DNA from: Prolixibacteraceae bacterium | Lineage (GTDB): Bacteria; Bacteroidota; Bacteroidia; Bacteroidales; Prolixibacteraceae | Length of the DNA stretch: 64,000 bases | Assembly: GCA_028683385.1 (NCBI GenBank) | Contig: JAQUIJ010000002.1 | Location: 1 to 64,000 of the forward strand | Reading direction: 5' to 3' | The notes under the pieces: generated by a model | The model's input: the letters and a program-made list of their open reading frames with translations, nothing else | What the model was told of the DNA's origin: nothing | Databases searched by the model: none | Shown: in pieces, positions 9,211-17,879 of the stretch | Layout of the letters: each line of letters starts with the position of its first letter | How positions within the stretch are numbered: the stretch's first letter is position 1 | Program-made: the position numbers and the translations under genes

Positions 9211-10632
9211 ATGTCAAACGAAATTATGAATTTTGATTTAACCGTAAATTCCGGTTCAATCATCAAGGTAATCGGAGTAGGTGGCGGCGGTGGAAATGCC
9301 GTAAATCACATGTATTATCAAGGTATTCGTGATGTGGATTTTATGGTTTGCAATACCGATGCCCAGGCATTAATAAATAGTCCCGTTCCGTATAAAGTGC
9401 AGTTGGGGTCATCGCTTACTGAAGGCCGAGGAGCAGGAAATAAACCGGAAACAGGTCGTGATTCAGCGATTGAAAATATTGAAGATGTGAAGCAAGTGCT
9501 TCGAAACAATACCAAAATGGTATTTATTACTGCCGGGATGGGTGGTGGTACCGGTACCGGAGGAGCGCCGGTTATTGCACAGGCTGCCCGCGAGCTAGGT
9601 ATATTGACAGTTGGTATTGTCACAATTCCTTTCCGGAATGAAGGACGTCGCCGTATCAAACAGGCTGTTGAAGGTATTGCTGCCATGGAAGCTCATGTCG
9701 ATTCGTTGCTGGTGATAAACAATGAGCGCATTCGCGAAATGTATGGCGATTCAAAAATATCGGATGCTTTTGCCAAAGCCGATAATATTTTAACAACGGC
9801 AGCGAAGGGAATTGCCGAAATCATTACTGTGCCCGGCTATATCAACGTTGACTTCGCCGATGTGGAAACAGTAATGAGAAACAGCGGTGTGGCATTGATG
9901 GGAACCGGAATTGCTTCAGGAGTTAATCGTGCAGTAATTGCGGTTGAGCAGGCTTTAAATTCGCCTTTGCTTAACAACAACGACATCATGGGAGCCCGCA
10001 ACATCCTGTTGAATATTACTTCAGGAATTGAAGAAATTACCATGGACGAAATTGGTGACATTACCGACTTCGTTCAGGAAAAGGCTGGTAATTCTGCTGA
10101 CCTGATTTGGGGAAATGGTGTTGACGAAGCACTGGGCGATAAAATTTCGGTGACTATTATTGCTACCGGCTTCAGTACAAGTAGTATTCCTGAAATGGTG
10201 ATCAATCAGAACCAGGAAAAGACTTACCATACCTTGATGGATGACCCGATGGATATTATTCCAAAAACCAAAACCGAAGTTAAATCGTCAGTTGAAAATG
10301 AGTTGTACGGATCGAAAAATGTGAAGCAAAAAACCTTCGAATTTGAGATCAATGCTGGAGGTTACGATGAATTTGAGGAATTGTATGGAAGCAACAATTC
10401 TAAGAAAGAATCGTATAGCGAAGCCACTGAACCTGTTGATTTTACTCATACTTCGGAGGAAGCAGTTGATGAACTGGAAAATATTCCGGCATACCGCCGA
10501 AAGAATTCAAAGCTGTTCAGCTTTAAAAAAAAAGTAGATGAAAAATTTTCAAGGTTCTCTATTTCTCCGGATGAAAATAATAATGTAGTTTTACGTGACA
10601 ATAATTCGTATTTGCACGATAACGTCGATTAA
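9211..10632 (+). CDS. ftsZ: FtsZ paralogue 2 (canonical C-terminal peptide)
   Basis: Second FtsZ, 473 residues, with GVGGGGGNAV, the tubulin signature GGGTGTGGAPVIA at ~112, IPFRNEGRRR and the T7 loop INVDFADVETVM. The conserved core ends near residue 325 and is followed by a linker of ~100 residues rich in Glu, Ser and Asn. Near residues 425-430 it has IPAYRRK, the usual FtsA-binding C-terminal motif, and then a further ~40 residues (FSFKKKVDEKFSRFSI and an Asn/Asp-rich end). This is the likely main division FtsZ. It lies 29 bp after paralogue 1 and 11 bp before the yqeY-like gene, so all are probably co-expressed. Confidence 0.95.
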   Translation: MSNEIMNFDLTVNSGSIIKVIGVGGGGGNAVNHMYYQGIRDVDFMVCNTDAQALINSPVPYKVQLGSSLTEGRGAGNKPETGRDSAIENIEDVKQVLRNNTKMVFITAGMGGGTGTGGAPVIAQAARELGILTVGIVTIPFRNEGRRRIKQAVEGIAAMEAHVDSLLVINNERIREMYGDSKISDAFAKADNILTTAAKGIAEIITVPGYINVDFADVETVMRNSGVALMGTGIASGVNRAVIAVEQALNSPLLNNNDIMGARNILLNITSGIEEITMDEIGDITDFVQEKAGNSADLIWGNGVDEALGDKISVTIIATGFSTSSIPEMVINQNQEKTYHTLMDDPMDIIPKTKTEVKSSVENELYGSKNVKQKTFEFEINAGGYDEFEELYGSNNSKKESYSEATEPVDFTHTSEEAVDELENIPAYRRKNSKLFSFKKKVDEKFSRFSISPDENNNVVLRDNNSYLHDNVD

Positions 10633-10643
10633 TTTTTACTAAA

Positions 10644-11093
10644 ATGGGTTTATTTGAACAGATAAGTAGTGATATTTTGGTTGCGATGAAGGCTAAAGAG
10701 AAGGAAAAACTCGAAGCTTTACGTGGAATCAAAAAAGTAATGATTGAAGCTAAATCAGCGGCAGGTGCAACCGGAGAATTAACCGATCAGGAATGCCTGA
10801 AAATTATCTCGAAGTTAGCCAAACAGGGAGCCGATTCTGCTGCGATTTACAAAGAACAAGGGCGTACCGATCTGTATGAGCAGGAAATGTTTCAGGTACA
10901 AATTTTTGAAGCCTATCTACCTGCAAAAATGTCGGATGCTGAATTAACTGAAAACATTCAGACAATCATTGCTGAAGTTGGTGCTACAGGCATGAAAGAC
11001 ATGGGAAAAGTAATGGGAATCGCTTCCAAAAAGCTGGCTGGACTGGCCGAAGGGAAAGATATCTCAGATAAAGTAAAAGCGCTGTTAAGCTAA
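10644..11093 (+). CDS. GatB/YqeY domain protein
   Basis: Small soluble protein of 149 residues in the YqeY family, which resembles the tail domain of GatB in the amidotransferase that forms Gln-tRNA; the exact role of the free-standing form is not established. Family features are KAKEKEKLEALRGIKKV near the N-terminus, the middle stretch KQGADSAAIYKEQGR, and GATGMKDMGKVMG near the C-terminus. It starts 11 bp after the second ftsZ and is the last gene of the plus-strand cluster, ahead of a strong hairpin terminator. Confidence 0.9.
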   Translation: MGLFEQISSDILVAMKAKEKEKLEALRGIKKVMIEAKSAAGATGELTDQECLKIISKLAKQGADSAAIYKEQGRTDLYEQEMFQVQIFEAYLPAKMSDAELTENIQTIIAEVGATGMKDMGKVMGIASKKLAGLAEGKDISDKVKALLS

Positions 11094-11150
11094 AGATAGA
11101 ATGTCGGGGCCTGAAATCTCAGGTTTTGTGCATTTGGGGTGGAAAAAAAG

Positions 11151-11174
11151 GAAAGCGGGCAGAGGCCCGCTTTC
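11151..11174. terminator. Bidirectional intrinsic terminator
   Basis: A perfect 10-bp stem (GAAAGCGGGC/GCCCGCTTTC) with an AGAG loop lies between the convergent yqeY-like and Wzi-like genes. On the minus strand it is followed by CTTTTTTTCC, on the plus strand by TATTTG, so it should stop transcription from both sides and is strongest for the minus-strand capsule operon. Confidence 0.85.
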
Positions 11175-11219
11175 TATTTGTAGATGTTGTAGGTAATGGT
11201 GTCTGAATTTGATTTGAGA

Positions 11220-12632
11220 TTAAAACTTCCAAAATCCTGAATACGAAACTCCGAGTATTACAGCAAGGTTTTTTCCATACATCGAACCCTGATCTCCTGA
11301 AATTCCAAGACTTATCTGTGTATCTTTTACAAATCTGGCAGCAGTTGAAGTCTCTAATTGCCAGGAAAATTGGTTTTTGTAACTTGTATAAATCGGTGCA
11401 GTATGCCCGTAATTTTCTGAATAAGCCAATGTTAATCTATAATTGACGGATTTAACCGTTCCTTTTCCAGAGAAATAATAAAGCCTGACGGTGTTATTGA
11501 CTATTGAAGTTGATCCGTCTTTGTTGTATTTTGGAGAGGTGAGCCATGGATTTCCGATCGTCATTCCTTTGTAGCTCCATCCGTTGGGAATTAAACCGTT
11601 CGTGTAATAACCGTCCTGACCGCCATAAATAACACCATCCAAATCGTGCCACGGACCGCTCTGATCAGTCGTACTCAAATATTCAAATACAACATGATTT
11701 AAAGGCTGAAATCCGGGTAGTTTGACCGACATTCCCCACAATCCATCTTCAATTGTGGGAGTGTTGGTAATGAACTTTTGTACTGGAGCATCTTCTGCAA
11801 TGCTTTGCCAATAAAATGAAACTAGCACAGATTTTAATTTGAAATCCAAGCCTAGATTTTGGGAAATGATATGATTCCCCAAGGCATTTTCCTGATCAGA
11901 CCAGTTGGCCGTTGAGTTACCACTTTTCCCCCAAAAAATACGAAGATAATTATCCAGGGTAGCAGGCATTGATCCATAAACATTCGAGTGACCGCCCCAT
12001 TGTGCAACATGTTGCACCCCATACGATAAATTAACAGGGAACGAACCACCCATACGGATATAAGCGTATTTATGATGAAGCAATAAACCTTTGAGGTCTT
12101 TTTGATTTTCAAACCACCCATGCGAAAGTCCACCTTTGACTTCCATATAACCTTTGGTGTAAGGTACTGCAACATACCCATCCGATTGGATTGACAATTT
12201 GGGCATGGATCTGCTGTTTTGCGACCACAACATTCCTCCGCTCGAAAGTTCTTCATCCTGGTTGCCAAACACCTCCCGTTTAGAGCCGGCGTTAACATTC
12301 AGAAAAAATATTTTGCCCTGAGCATAGATTTCTCCGGGGAAAAACCGGCTTCTGGTGTTGGAAATGTTCCCGTCCAATTCTACTCCAAATCCGTAATCAA
12401 AGTTCTTTTGCTTTTTTACTTCTTTATGCATCGTTCCCCATACCGTTAATGAGTTGGGTGAAATGTCGAATCGATCGTATTGGTTTGTGGTTGATAAAAA
12501 AGGAGCATAAGATCCTGTTCCTCCGGTAAAGCGGGAATTGATTGAATAAGTGATTGAATCGGCACGACTTTGAGCCTGGAGTACGACTGATGCCAGTAGG
12601 AAGATCAGTATTTGATAATGTTTTAGCTTCAT
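11220..12632 (-). CDS. Wzi-like capsule assembly outer-membrane protein
   Basis: Predicted outer-membrane beta-barrel of 470 residues resembling the Wzi family, which helps attach or organise capsular polysaccharide at the cell surface. There is a signal peptide (residues 1-20, ILIFLLASVVLQAQ), many alternating aromatic strands, and a terminal phenylalanine (SGFWKF) typical of BAM substrates. Characteristic stretches are PGEIYAQGKIFFLNVNAG and YGVQHVAQWGG. It is the last gene of the polysaccharide locus, 10 bp after the Kelch lipoprotein gene. The family call is from overall resemblance; the barrel and location are secure. Confidence 0.8.
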   Translation of the reverse strand: MKLKHYQILIFLLASVVLQAQSRADSITYSINSRFTGGTGSYAPFLSTTNQYDRFDISPNSLTVWGTMHKEVKKQKNFDYGFGVELDGNISNTRSRFFPGEIYAQGKIFFLNVNAGSKREVFGNQDEELSSGGMLWSQNSRSMPKLSIQSDGYVAVPYTKGYMEVKGGLSHGWFENQKDLKGLLLHHKYAYIRMGGSFPVNLSYGVQHVAQWGGHSNVYGSMPATLDNYLRIFWGKSGNSTANWSDQENALGNHIISQNLGLDFKLKSVLVSFYWQSIAEDAPVQKFITNTPTIEDGLWGMSVKLPGFQPLNHVVFEYLSTTDQSGPWHDLDGVIYGGQDGYYTNGLIPNGWSYKGMTIGNPWLTSPKYNKDGSTSIVNNTVRLYYFSGKGTVKSVNYRLTLAYSENYGHTAPIYTSYKNQFSWQLETSTAARFVKDTQISLGISGDQGSMYGKNLAVILGVSYSGFWKF

Positions 12633-12642
12633 TTTACATCAT

Positions 12643-13611
12643 TTAGGGTTGGAACATCCAAACATCTGATTTTCGTTCAACATCATCTTCACCTCCCACA
12701 ACATAGCCTTTCCCGTTGAGTGTAAACGCAACAACATTTTGCCGGGCACCACCAGGAAAATCACCGCACTTTGTCCATTCATCAGATGCAGGATCGTATC
12801 GTACCACATCAGAGAGTAATCTCCCTCCATTCAATGATCCATTCCAGTATCGCCCAAGCATAATGTAACCTAGTCCGTTAATCGATATTCCTTTCGATAG
12901 AACACGTGCTTTGGGCAAATCGGCCACTCTGTTCCAACTGTCAGTTTCGGTGTGGTAACAATAAAAGTCTTTGTACCGCTCACTGTCGAAGCCGGTACCA
13001 ACATAAAAATTCTTTCCGATAACAAATCCTGCAGTTCCCGAACGCTTTACAGGGCAATCTTTCAGGCGTGTCCATTCATTGGTCTTTGGATTGTATTTGT
13101 AAGTGTCTGGTTTATATTGTGTTTTTGTATAGCCTTCGGTTGTATAAATACAATCATCAATTACTGCATAGAATAAATCGTTCGAGGCTTCTCCGGGGAA
13201 TGATGCTACTTGTTTCCAGGTATCGTTTTTTAAATCATATTCCCAAAGATCGTTGTAGATGGGACCTGTATAGGGTGCAATAGCACCCAGACCAACATAG
13301 GCTTTATCTCCGATTACTGTTCCGATTGCTTTTACTCTTGCCGCACCAGGAAAATCTGCTTTGCGTGTCCATTGGTCGGTTTGACTGTCATATTCCCAAA
13401 GGTCATTCAGAAAATCAACTTTCCAACCCGATCGCCCCAAGCAGACATATGCTTTGTCCTGCCAGATAAAAGAGGTGGCCGAAGCACGCGCCTCTCCCGG
13501 AAAGTCATTTAGCTGCGTCCAATCGCTGATGGGTGTTGATTCAAATTTTTGACAGGCACCTAAAAGAAGAATACACAAAAGCAGGCACCCATGCCTTATT
13601 TTAAAATCCAT
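12643..13611 (-). CDS. Kelch-repeat lipoprotein
   Basis: Secreted protein of 322 residues. The signal peptide ends in a lipobox (LLLGACQK, Cys ~20), so it should be lipid-anchored. The body consists of about five Kelch-type blades with repeated patterns such as NDLWEYD, W-x-x-x-x-D-F-P-G and aromatic-Gly pairs (AYVGLG, YVGTGF, YVVGGE). These would form a beta-propeller used for binding rather than catalysis. Its place between the CapD-like and Wzi-like genes suggests a role at the cell surface with the exported polysaccharide, but no enzyme activity can be inferred. Confidence 0.82.
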   Translation of the reverse strand: MDFKIRHGCLLLCILLLGACQKFESTPISDWTQLNDFPGEARASATSFIWQDKAYVCLGRSGWKVDFLNDLWEYDSQTDQWTRKADFPGAARVKAIGTVIGDKAYVGLGAIAPYTGPIYNDLWEYDLKNDTWKQVASFPGEASNDLFYAVIDDCIYTTEGYTKTQYKPDTYKYNPKTNEWTRLKDCPVKRSGTAGFVIGKNFYVGTGFDSERYKDFYCYHTETDSWNRVADLPKARVLSKGISINGLGYIMLGRYWNGSLNGGRLLSDVVRYDPASDEWTKCGDFPGGARQNVVAFTLNGKGYVVGGEDDVERKSDVWMFQP

Positions 13612-13757
13612 ATAATCGTATGATATAAAAATTGAAATCCTCCAGCGACCAGATTTTGGCGGTGATAAAGGATTTTATGTGGGAATATTTGAATAGGGGG
13701 TTTGTCGGCTAATGAAATGCAACATGAATTACATTCTCATTGCGTAAGACTAAAAAG

Positions 13758-15848
13758 CTAATAAAATAGATTAAATGTCAAAGTGTTAAATGTTTCAACC
13801 AATTTCGTAATAATAGTCTTGCCATTCTTTTTTACTAGAGGTTTTAATGCTTGCTCATTTCCCTTTTTATCACGCAAACCCGCAAATTCAGTATTGTTAA
13901 TCATCGGTTTAGAGGTTATTATTGTTGAGTCCTGATGACTTGGTGTTAAAAATTGATCCAGTACCTCAAATTGTGAGTTTTTCGATTCGAATTCAGGAAC
14001 AATTTTTTTCATCCGCGTAACAATCTGCCACTCATCTTCCTCATCCAGATTCTTCAGTAATTCAAGGATACTGGCTTTAGAAGCTTCATAATTTTGTGGC
14101 CTGATTTTCCCAATCATGATCTTCTTATTGCCTGTCGGTAGTGTTTCTTCCTTATTGGCGAGTAACTCCTCATACAATTTTTCCCCCGGGCGCAGGCCTG
14201 TTTCCATAATTTGTATATCACTATGAGGAATAAAGCCAGACAATGAGATCATTCGCTCGGCTAAATCGTAAATACGGACAGGTTCTCCCATATCGAAAAG
14301 ATAAATTTCTCCTCCATTTCCCATAAATCCAGCTTCCATAACCAATTGACAGGCTTCCGGAATGGTCATAAAGTAGCGGATAATATCCTTGTGTGTTACT
14401 GTAACGGGTCCTCCATTACTAATTTGCCTTTTGAAGATAGGAATAACTGAACCATTCGAACCCAATACATTGCCAAACCGAGTGGTTATAAACTGGGTTT
14501 TCATTCCGGGACGCTGTGATATGGCTTGAATATAGATTTCGCAAATGCGTTTGGTGGCTCCCATCACGTTGGTAGGATTCACTGCCTTGTCCGTTGATAT
14601 CATCACAAACTTTTCTACGCCAAATTCTACCGAAAGATCAGCGATATTCCTTGTTCCACCAACATTGTTTCGTATCGCCTCATAAGGTTGAAACTCCATA
14701 ATCGGTACATGTTTGTAGGCGGCTGCATGATAGATGATCTGGGGTTGACAAATGCCAAAGATCTTGCGCATTTTAATTGCATTCGTCACATCGGCAACAT
14801 AAGTATGCAATTGAACCTGACCAAGTATTGGTAAAATCTCGTTCTTGATTTCAAAGATAGCTGATTCGGCTTGATCAATAATCGTTATACTTTCAGGATT
14901 GAGATATACCAATTGCCTCACAATTTCAGAGCCGATCGAACCAGCACCACCAGTCACCATGACACGTTTTCCTGCGATGCCTCGACTTATAGACTCCACT
15001 TTCATTGAGATTGGCTCCCGTCCTAACAGATCCTCTATTCTTACGTTGGTAATTTTTCCTTCTCCCAGTTTTCCATCGATTAAGTTGGATGGATCAGAAA
15101 CTTCTTTTACTTTCAATCGATTAGCCAGACAACGGTCTACAATTTCCCGTTTTCGGGCAACCTCAACCTTTGGACCCGATATGGCCAGAATCATTTCCTG
15201 GACTTTTTGTTCCTGAATCACATTCCCGAATGCCTTTTCAGGTGAGAATACCTTAACTCCTCCAACGCTGCTTTTCCACAGACTGGGGTTATCGTCTATA
15301 AAACCAATAATGTTGTAGTGGATGTTGGTGTCTTTAACGATCACACTTTTGGCGATACTTCCCATTATCCCAGCGCCATAAATCATGATGTTGATGGTGT
15401 CATTTGGTTTAGCAAGCAGATTTCGGTAAGTAAACTGTACACCGAATCGGAAAGATACCATCAGGAAAACCGAAAGAAAATAATGAACGATAATTACTGA
15501 CCAGGGAATAAGAAGTATTTCGGCGATGTTATGCCCGAAAATACTAAGCAGAAAATAGCCGCCTGAAAAGAGCAAATGCGCCTTTGCCAGGATAACCGCA
15601 TCTTGCATGGTCGAATGCCGTAATATTCCCCGGTGAGGTTTGAAAATGATTGCTGCAAGTATAAAAAAAGGAAGTCCTGTCATGAATTGAACCAACATCA
15701 TGGGGACATCAACATGTTCTGAGAAGAGGTTATAGCGTAGTAGGTATGTTAACAAAAAGGACGATGAAGCAATGCCCGCATCTACCATCAGAACAAGCCA
15801 TCGTGGTAAAAATCCTTTGTCTATCAATTCCTTTAATTTGAGTCTCAT
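13758..15848 (-). CDS. CapD/WbpM-like UDP-sugar 4,6-dehydratase (membrane-bound)
   Basis: Membrane-anchored short-chain dehydrogenase of 696 residues, of the family that converts UDP-GlcNAc to a 4-keto-6-deoxy sugar for capsule or O-antigen building blocks. The N-terminal part has four hydrophobic helices (~residues 15-140), then a Rossmann-like domain with YGAGIMGS, then the catalytic SDR domain beginning VTGGAGSIGSE (~297). STDKAVNPTNVMGATKR carries the active-site region with its Met/Thr-Asp-Lys variation typical of CapD. The last ~65 residues, after the usual family end (PEFESKNSQFEVLD), form an unconserved tail ending LTFNLFY, perhaps from loss of an earlier stop codon. Confidence 0.88.
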   Translation of the reverse strand: MRLKLKELIDKGFLPRWLVLMVDAGIASSSFLLTYLLRYNLFSEHVDVPMMLVQFMTGLPFFILAAIIFKPHRGILRHSTMQDAVILAKAHLLFSGGYFLLSIFGHNIAEILLIPWSVIIVHYFLSVFLMVSFRFGVQFTYRNLLAKPNDTINIMIYGAGIMGSIAKSVIVKDTNIHYNIIGFIDDNPSLWKSSVGGVKVFSPEKAFGNVIQEQKVQEMILAISGPKVEVARKREIVDRCLANRLKVKEVSDPSNLIDGKLGEGKITNVRIEDLLGREPISMKVESISRGIAGKRVMVTGGAGSIGSEIVRQLVYLNPESITIIDQAESAIFEIKNEILPILGQVQLHTYVADVTNAIKMRKIFGICQPQIIYHAAAYKHVPIMEFQPYEAIRNNVGGTRNIADLSVEFGVEKFVMISTDKAVNPTNVMGATKRICEIYIQAISQRPGMKTQFITTRFGNVLGSNGSVIPIFKRQISNGGPVTVTHKDIIRYFMTIPEACQLVMEAGFMGNGGEIYLFDMGEPVRIYDLAERMISLSGFIPHSDIQIMETGLRPGEKLYEELLANKEETLPTGNKKIMIGKIRPQNYEASKASILELLKNLDEEDEWQIVTRMKKIVPEFESKNSQFEVLDQFLTPSHQDSTIITSKPMINNTEFAGLRDKKGNEQALKPLVKKNGKTIITKLVETFNTLTFNLFY

Positions 15849-16295
15849 AGTATGAATTTTTCACTTGTAATTAATAGATGTCAAGATGGGCCTAAAGGTT
15901 GCGTATGTTGTTAAATAATATGATTCTACTTTTTTTTTCGATCGTTTCATTTATCATTCTCAGAAACCGGGTGCTAATTCTCTTTTAGCTAAAACGTATA
16001 AGATTGAAACTTAGTATCGGTTTATTTCTGAAGTTTTAGGACTTCAGAGATGCCCTGATTCTTCGATTTTCAAATTTAATCATAATTATGCCTGAAAAAA
16101 TCGTTGCTTGGCAAGGGAAGTCAAGAAAAAAAATGAAACGTCTGTTTCTTTACACGAATGGTCTAATTTGGGATATGAATGAGAAATTATTTTTATCTCA
16201 ACTGAATTTTGAATAAAGGAATTTTATCTATAAATCCATTTTTTGAGTAAAATTGCTGTCCAAAGAAGATAGGGGAGAGGTGGTAATCGTTATCC
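15849..16295. other. Non-coding stretch upstream of the CapD-like gene
   Basis: No convincing gene is seen in these 447 bases. The sequence is AT-rich with several T-runs near 15928-15940. It probably contains the leader or promoter of the CapD-like gene, but I could not identify a clear -7 box. Confidence 0.4.
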
Positions 16296-16593
16296 GTCAG
16301 CTGAAGCAAACTGCCTGTTCGGATGCAGATCGGGAGCAAAGAATAGTTCTTTTATCAACAGTTTCGGGTTATCCTTTGCATTTATCCATTGCCGTTTGCC
16401 TTTAGGCAACGGTATAGATGACTGTTCTGGGAAACCGGCCGAGTGATGACCTAATTTGAAACGAAAAACTTGTTTCGGACGGAATGAGATTGTCCTTGCA
16501 TTCATACCTGTCAGCTAAGGCAGACTGCCTGTCCCGATGTAGATCGGGAGCAAAGAATAGTTCTTTTATCAATAGTTTCGGGTTATCCTTTGC
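16296..16593. repeat. Direct pair of 84-bp repeats with palindromes
   Basis: Two 84-bp copies lie at 16296-16379 and 16510-16593 and differ at about seven positions by eye. Copy 2 carries the palindrome CCCGAT-gtag-ATCGGG; in copy 1 it is partly decayed. Between them are GTTTGCC-ttta-GGCAAC-like (near 16396-16412) and TTTCGGACGGAATG (16473-16486), which match elements at 4251 and 4405. The first ~43 bp recur in the opposite orientation at 34698-34740. The cluster separates the CapD-like and phosphoglycosyltransferase genes. Confidence 0.8.
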
Positions 16594-16624
16594 CGCCACA
16601 TTCATATGACTGATGTGAAAATTT

Positions 16625-17176
16625 TCAATGTTTTACCCCTTTACTCATCAAAACAGAGGTAAACGTGAGTACTATTATTTTCAGATCAAAGCCTATCGAT
16701 TTGCGTTGCAAATACTCTTTTTCGTAAGCTACCTTTTCTTCCAATGATATTTCATCGCGACCATTAATCTGTGCCCAACCGGTTATGCCTGGTTTTAACT
16801 TTTCCACCCCTGCCGCTACTCGTAATGCCATTAAATCATCCTGATTATAGAGAGCGGGCCGTGGACCCACAAAAACCATTTCACCGCGGATGATATTAAT
16901 GAGATTAGGCAATTCATCTAAGCTCAGCTTCCGAAGCAGACCTCCCGTTTTTAATACATATTGCTCCGGATTTTCCAACAAATGGGTAGCCACATTGGGA
17001 GTTCCTTTTTTCATGCTCCGGAACTTATAAATAGGGAAAAAGGTATAATTCACTCCAACCCGTTTCTGCTTGAAGAACACGGGGAAGCCATCTTCGATTA
17101 GTATAGCAAGCGAAACAAGTAAAAAGACTGGCGACAGCAGTATGATCAGGACTAATGCGATGATTCGGTTAAGCAT
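16625..17176 (-). CDS. Initiating phosphoglycosyltransferase (PglC/WcaJ-type sugar transferase)
   Basis: Monotopic membrane enzyme of 183 residues that starts repeat-unit synthesis by moving a sugar-1-phosphate from a UDP-sugar to undecaprenyl phosphate. It has an N-terminal re-entrant hydrophobic segment (IIALVLIILLSPVFLLVSLAI), then KQKRVG, KFRSMKKG, LDELPNLINI, MVFVGPRPAL and PGITGWAQINGR, all diagnostic for the bacterial sugar transferase domain. It is the short PglC-like form without the extra N-terminal domain of WcaJ. Upstream, across the RAYT insertion, lies an epimerase gene that commonly pairs with such enzymes in Bacteroidota. Confidence 0.92.
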   Translation of the reverse strand: MLNRIIALVLIILLSPVFLLVSLAILIEDGFPVFFKQKRVGVNYTFFPIYKFRSMKKGTPNVATHLLENPEQYVLKTGGLLRKLSLDELPNLINIIRGEMVFVGPRPALYNQDDLMALRVAAGVEKLKPGITGWAQINGRDEISLEEKVAYEKEYLQRKSIGFDLKIIVLTFTSVLMSKGVKH

Positions 17177-17200
17177 ATATCTAAATGGTTATAGTGATTA

Positions 17201-17285
17201 ACACCGAAGGTGTTTTATTTTCGTAACCTTTGGCCAACGGCCTAAGGTTAATGAATCCTACCTTACAACTGCCTGAAAGGCAGGA
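17201..17285. repeat. REP-like palindromes on the 3' side of the RAYT gene
   Basis: Three hairpins lie here: ACACC-gaa-GGTGT (17201-17213), AACCTTtGGCC-aac-GGCCtAAGGTT (about 17225-17249) and CTGCCT-gaa-AGGCAG (17269-17283). The last is the inverse of a copy on the other side of the transposase gene at 17753-17769, sharing 17 bp. Confidence 0.75.
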
Positions 17286-17290
17286 TAAAA

Positions 17291-17740
17291 TCAATCTTTC
17301 AGAAAATATCGTTCATCAATGTCGATACCGTTTTCAATCAAAAACTGACGATATTCTGCTTCAAAACTCACCTTTTTATGGTGCTCTTTCTGGTTCTTAA
17401 TATAATCGATTATTGTTTGTTTTTCTTTAAGACTATACGTTAAACAGGCAAAACTGACTGCCCACCCTTCAAATTCAGGAAAGTTCGAATTGGTTGACAA
17501 CAATTTACTGGAATACTCTTTTAGTTCTTTCATGAAATCAGATACAGCTATTGTCGGATGAATATCAACTAACAAATGAATGTGGTTAGGCATACCACCA
17601 ATACGATAGAGTTTACTCTTTTTGTTGTTGATAATACCCATGATGTATGCATACAATTCTTTATCATGTTGTTCTGGAATTGTATTTTTACTACTCTTAG
17701 TTCTAAATACTATATGATATAACAGTTGTGTGTAACTCAT
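17291..17740 (-). mobile_element. REP-associated tyrosine transposase (Y1/HUH, IS200-like)
   Basis: Single-domain Y1 transposase of 149 residues. It carries the HUH metal-binding motif in MPNHIHLLVDI (~residues 50-60) and a likely catalytic Tyr in the helix DYIKNQKEHHKK (~residue 120). Such enzymes cut single-stranded DNA at hairpins. It is flanked by inverted copies of a small palindrome (17269-17285 and 17753-17769), the arrangement expected of RAYT modules that spread REP sequences. The gene looks intact. It lies inside the capsule locus on the coding strand of the operon, between the epimerase and phosphoglycosyltransferase genes. Confidence 0.9.
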
Positions 17741-17752
17741 CTATCTATTTTG

Positions 17753-17769
17753 TCCTGCCTTTCAGGCAG
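17753..17769. repeat. REP-like palindrome on the 5' side of the RAYT gene
   Basis: TCCTGCCTTTCAGGCAG forms a 6-bp hairpin with a TTC loop. It matches, inverted, the 17 bp at 17269-17285. A further hairpin, TTGACT-ttt-c-AAGTCAA, lies near 17828-17845. These probably mark the ends recognised by the transposase. Confidence 0.75.
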
Positions 17770-17879
17770 ATTATGGTTTTTGTTTGATTTTCCGCAGGTC
17801 GCTGATCCTACGGTTATGAAGATGTTGACTTTTCAAGTCAAAGTGAAGTAATGACGATCTTATCAGCATCAGCTGTGTT

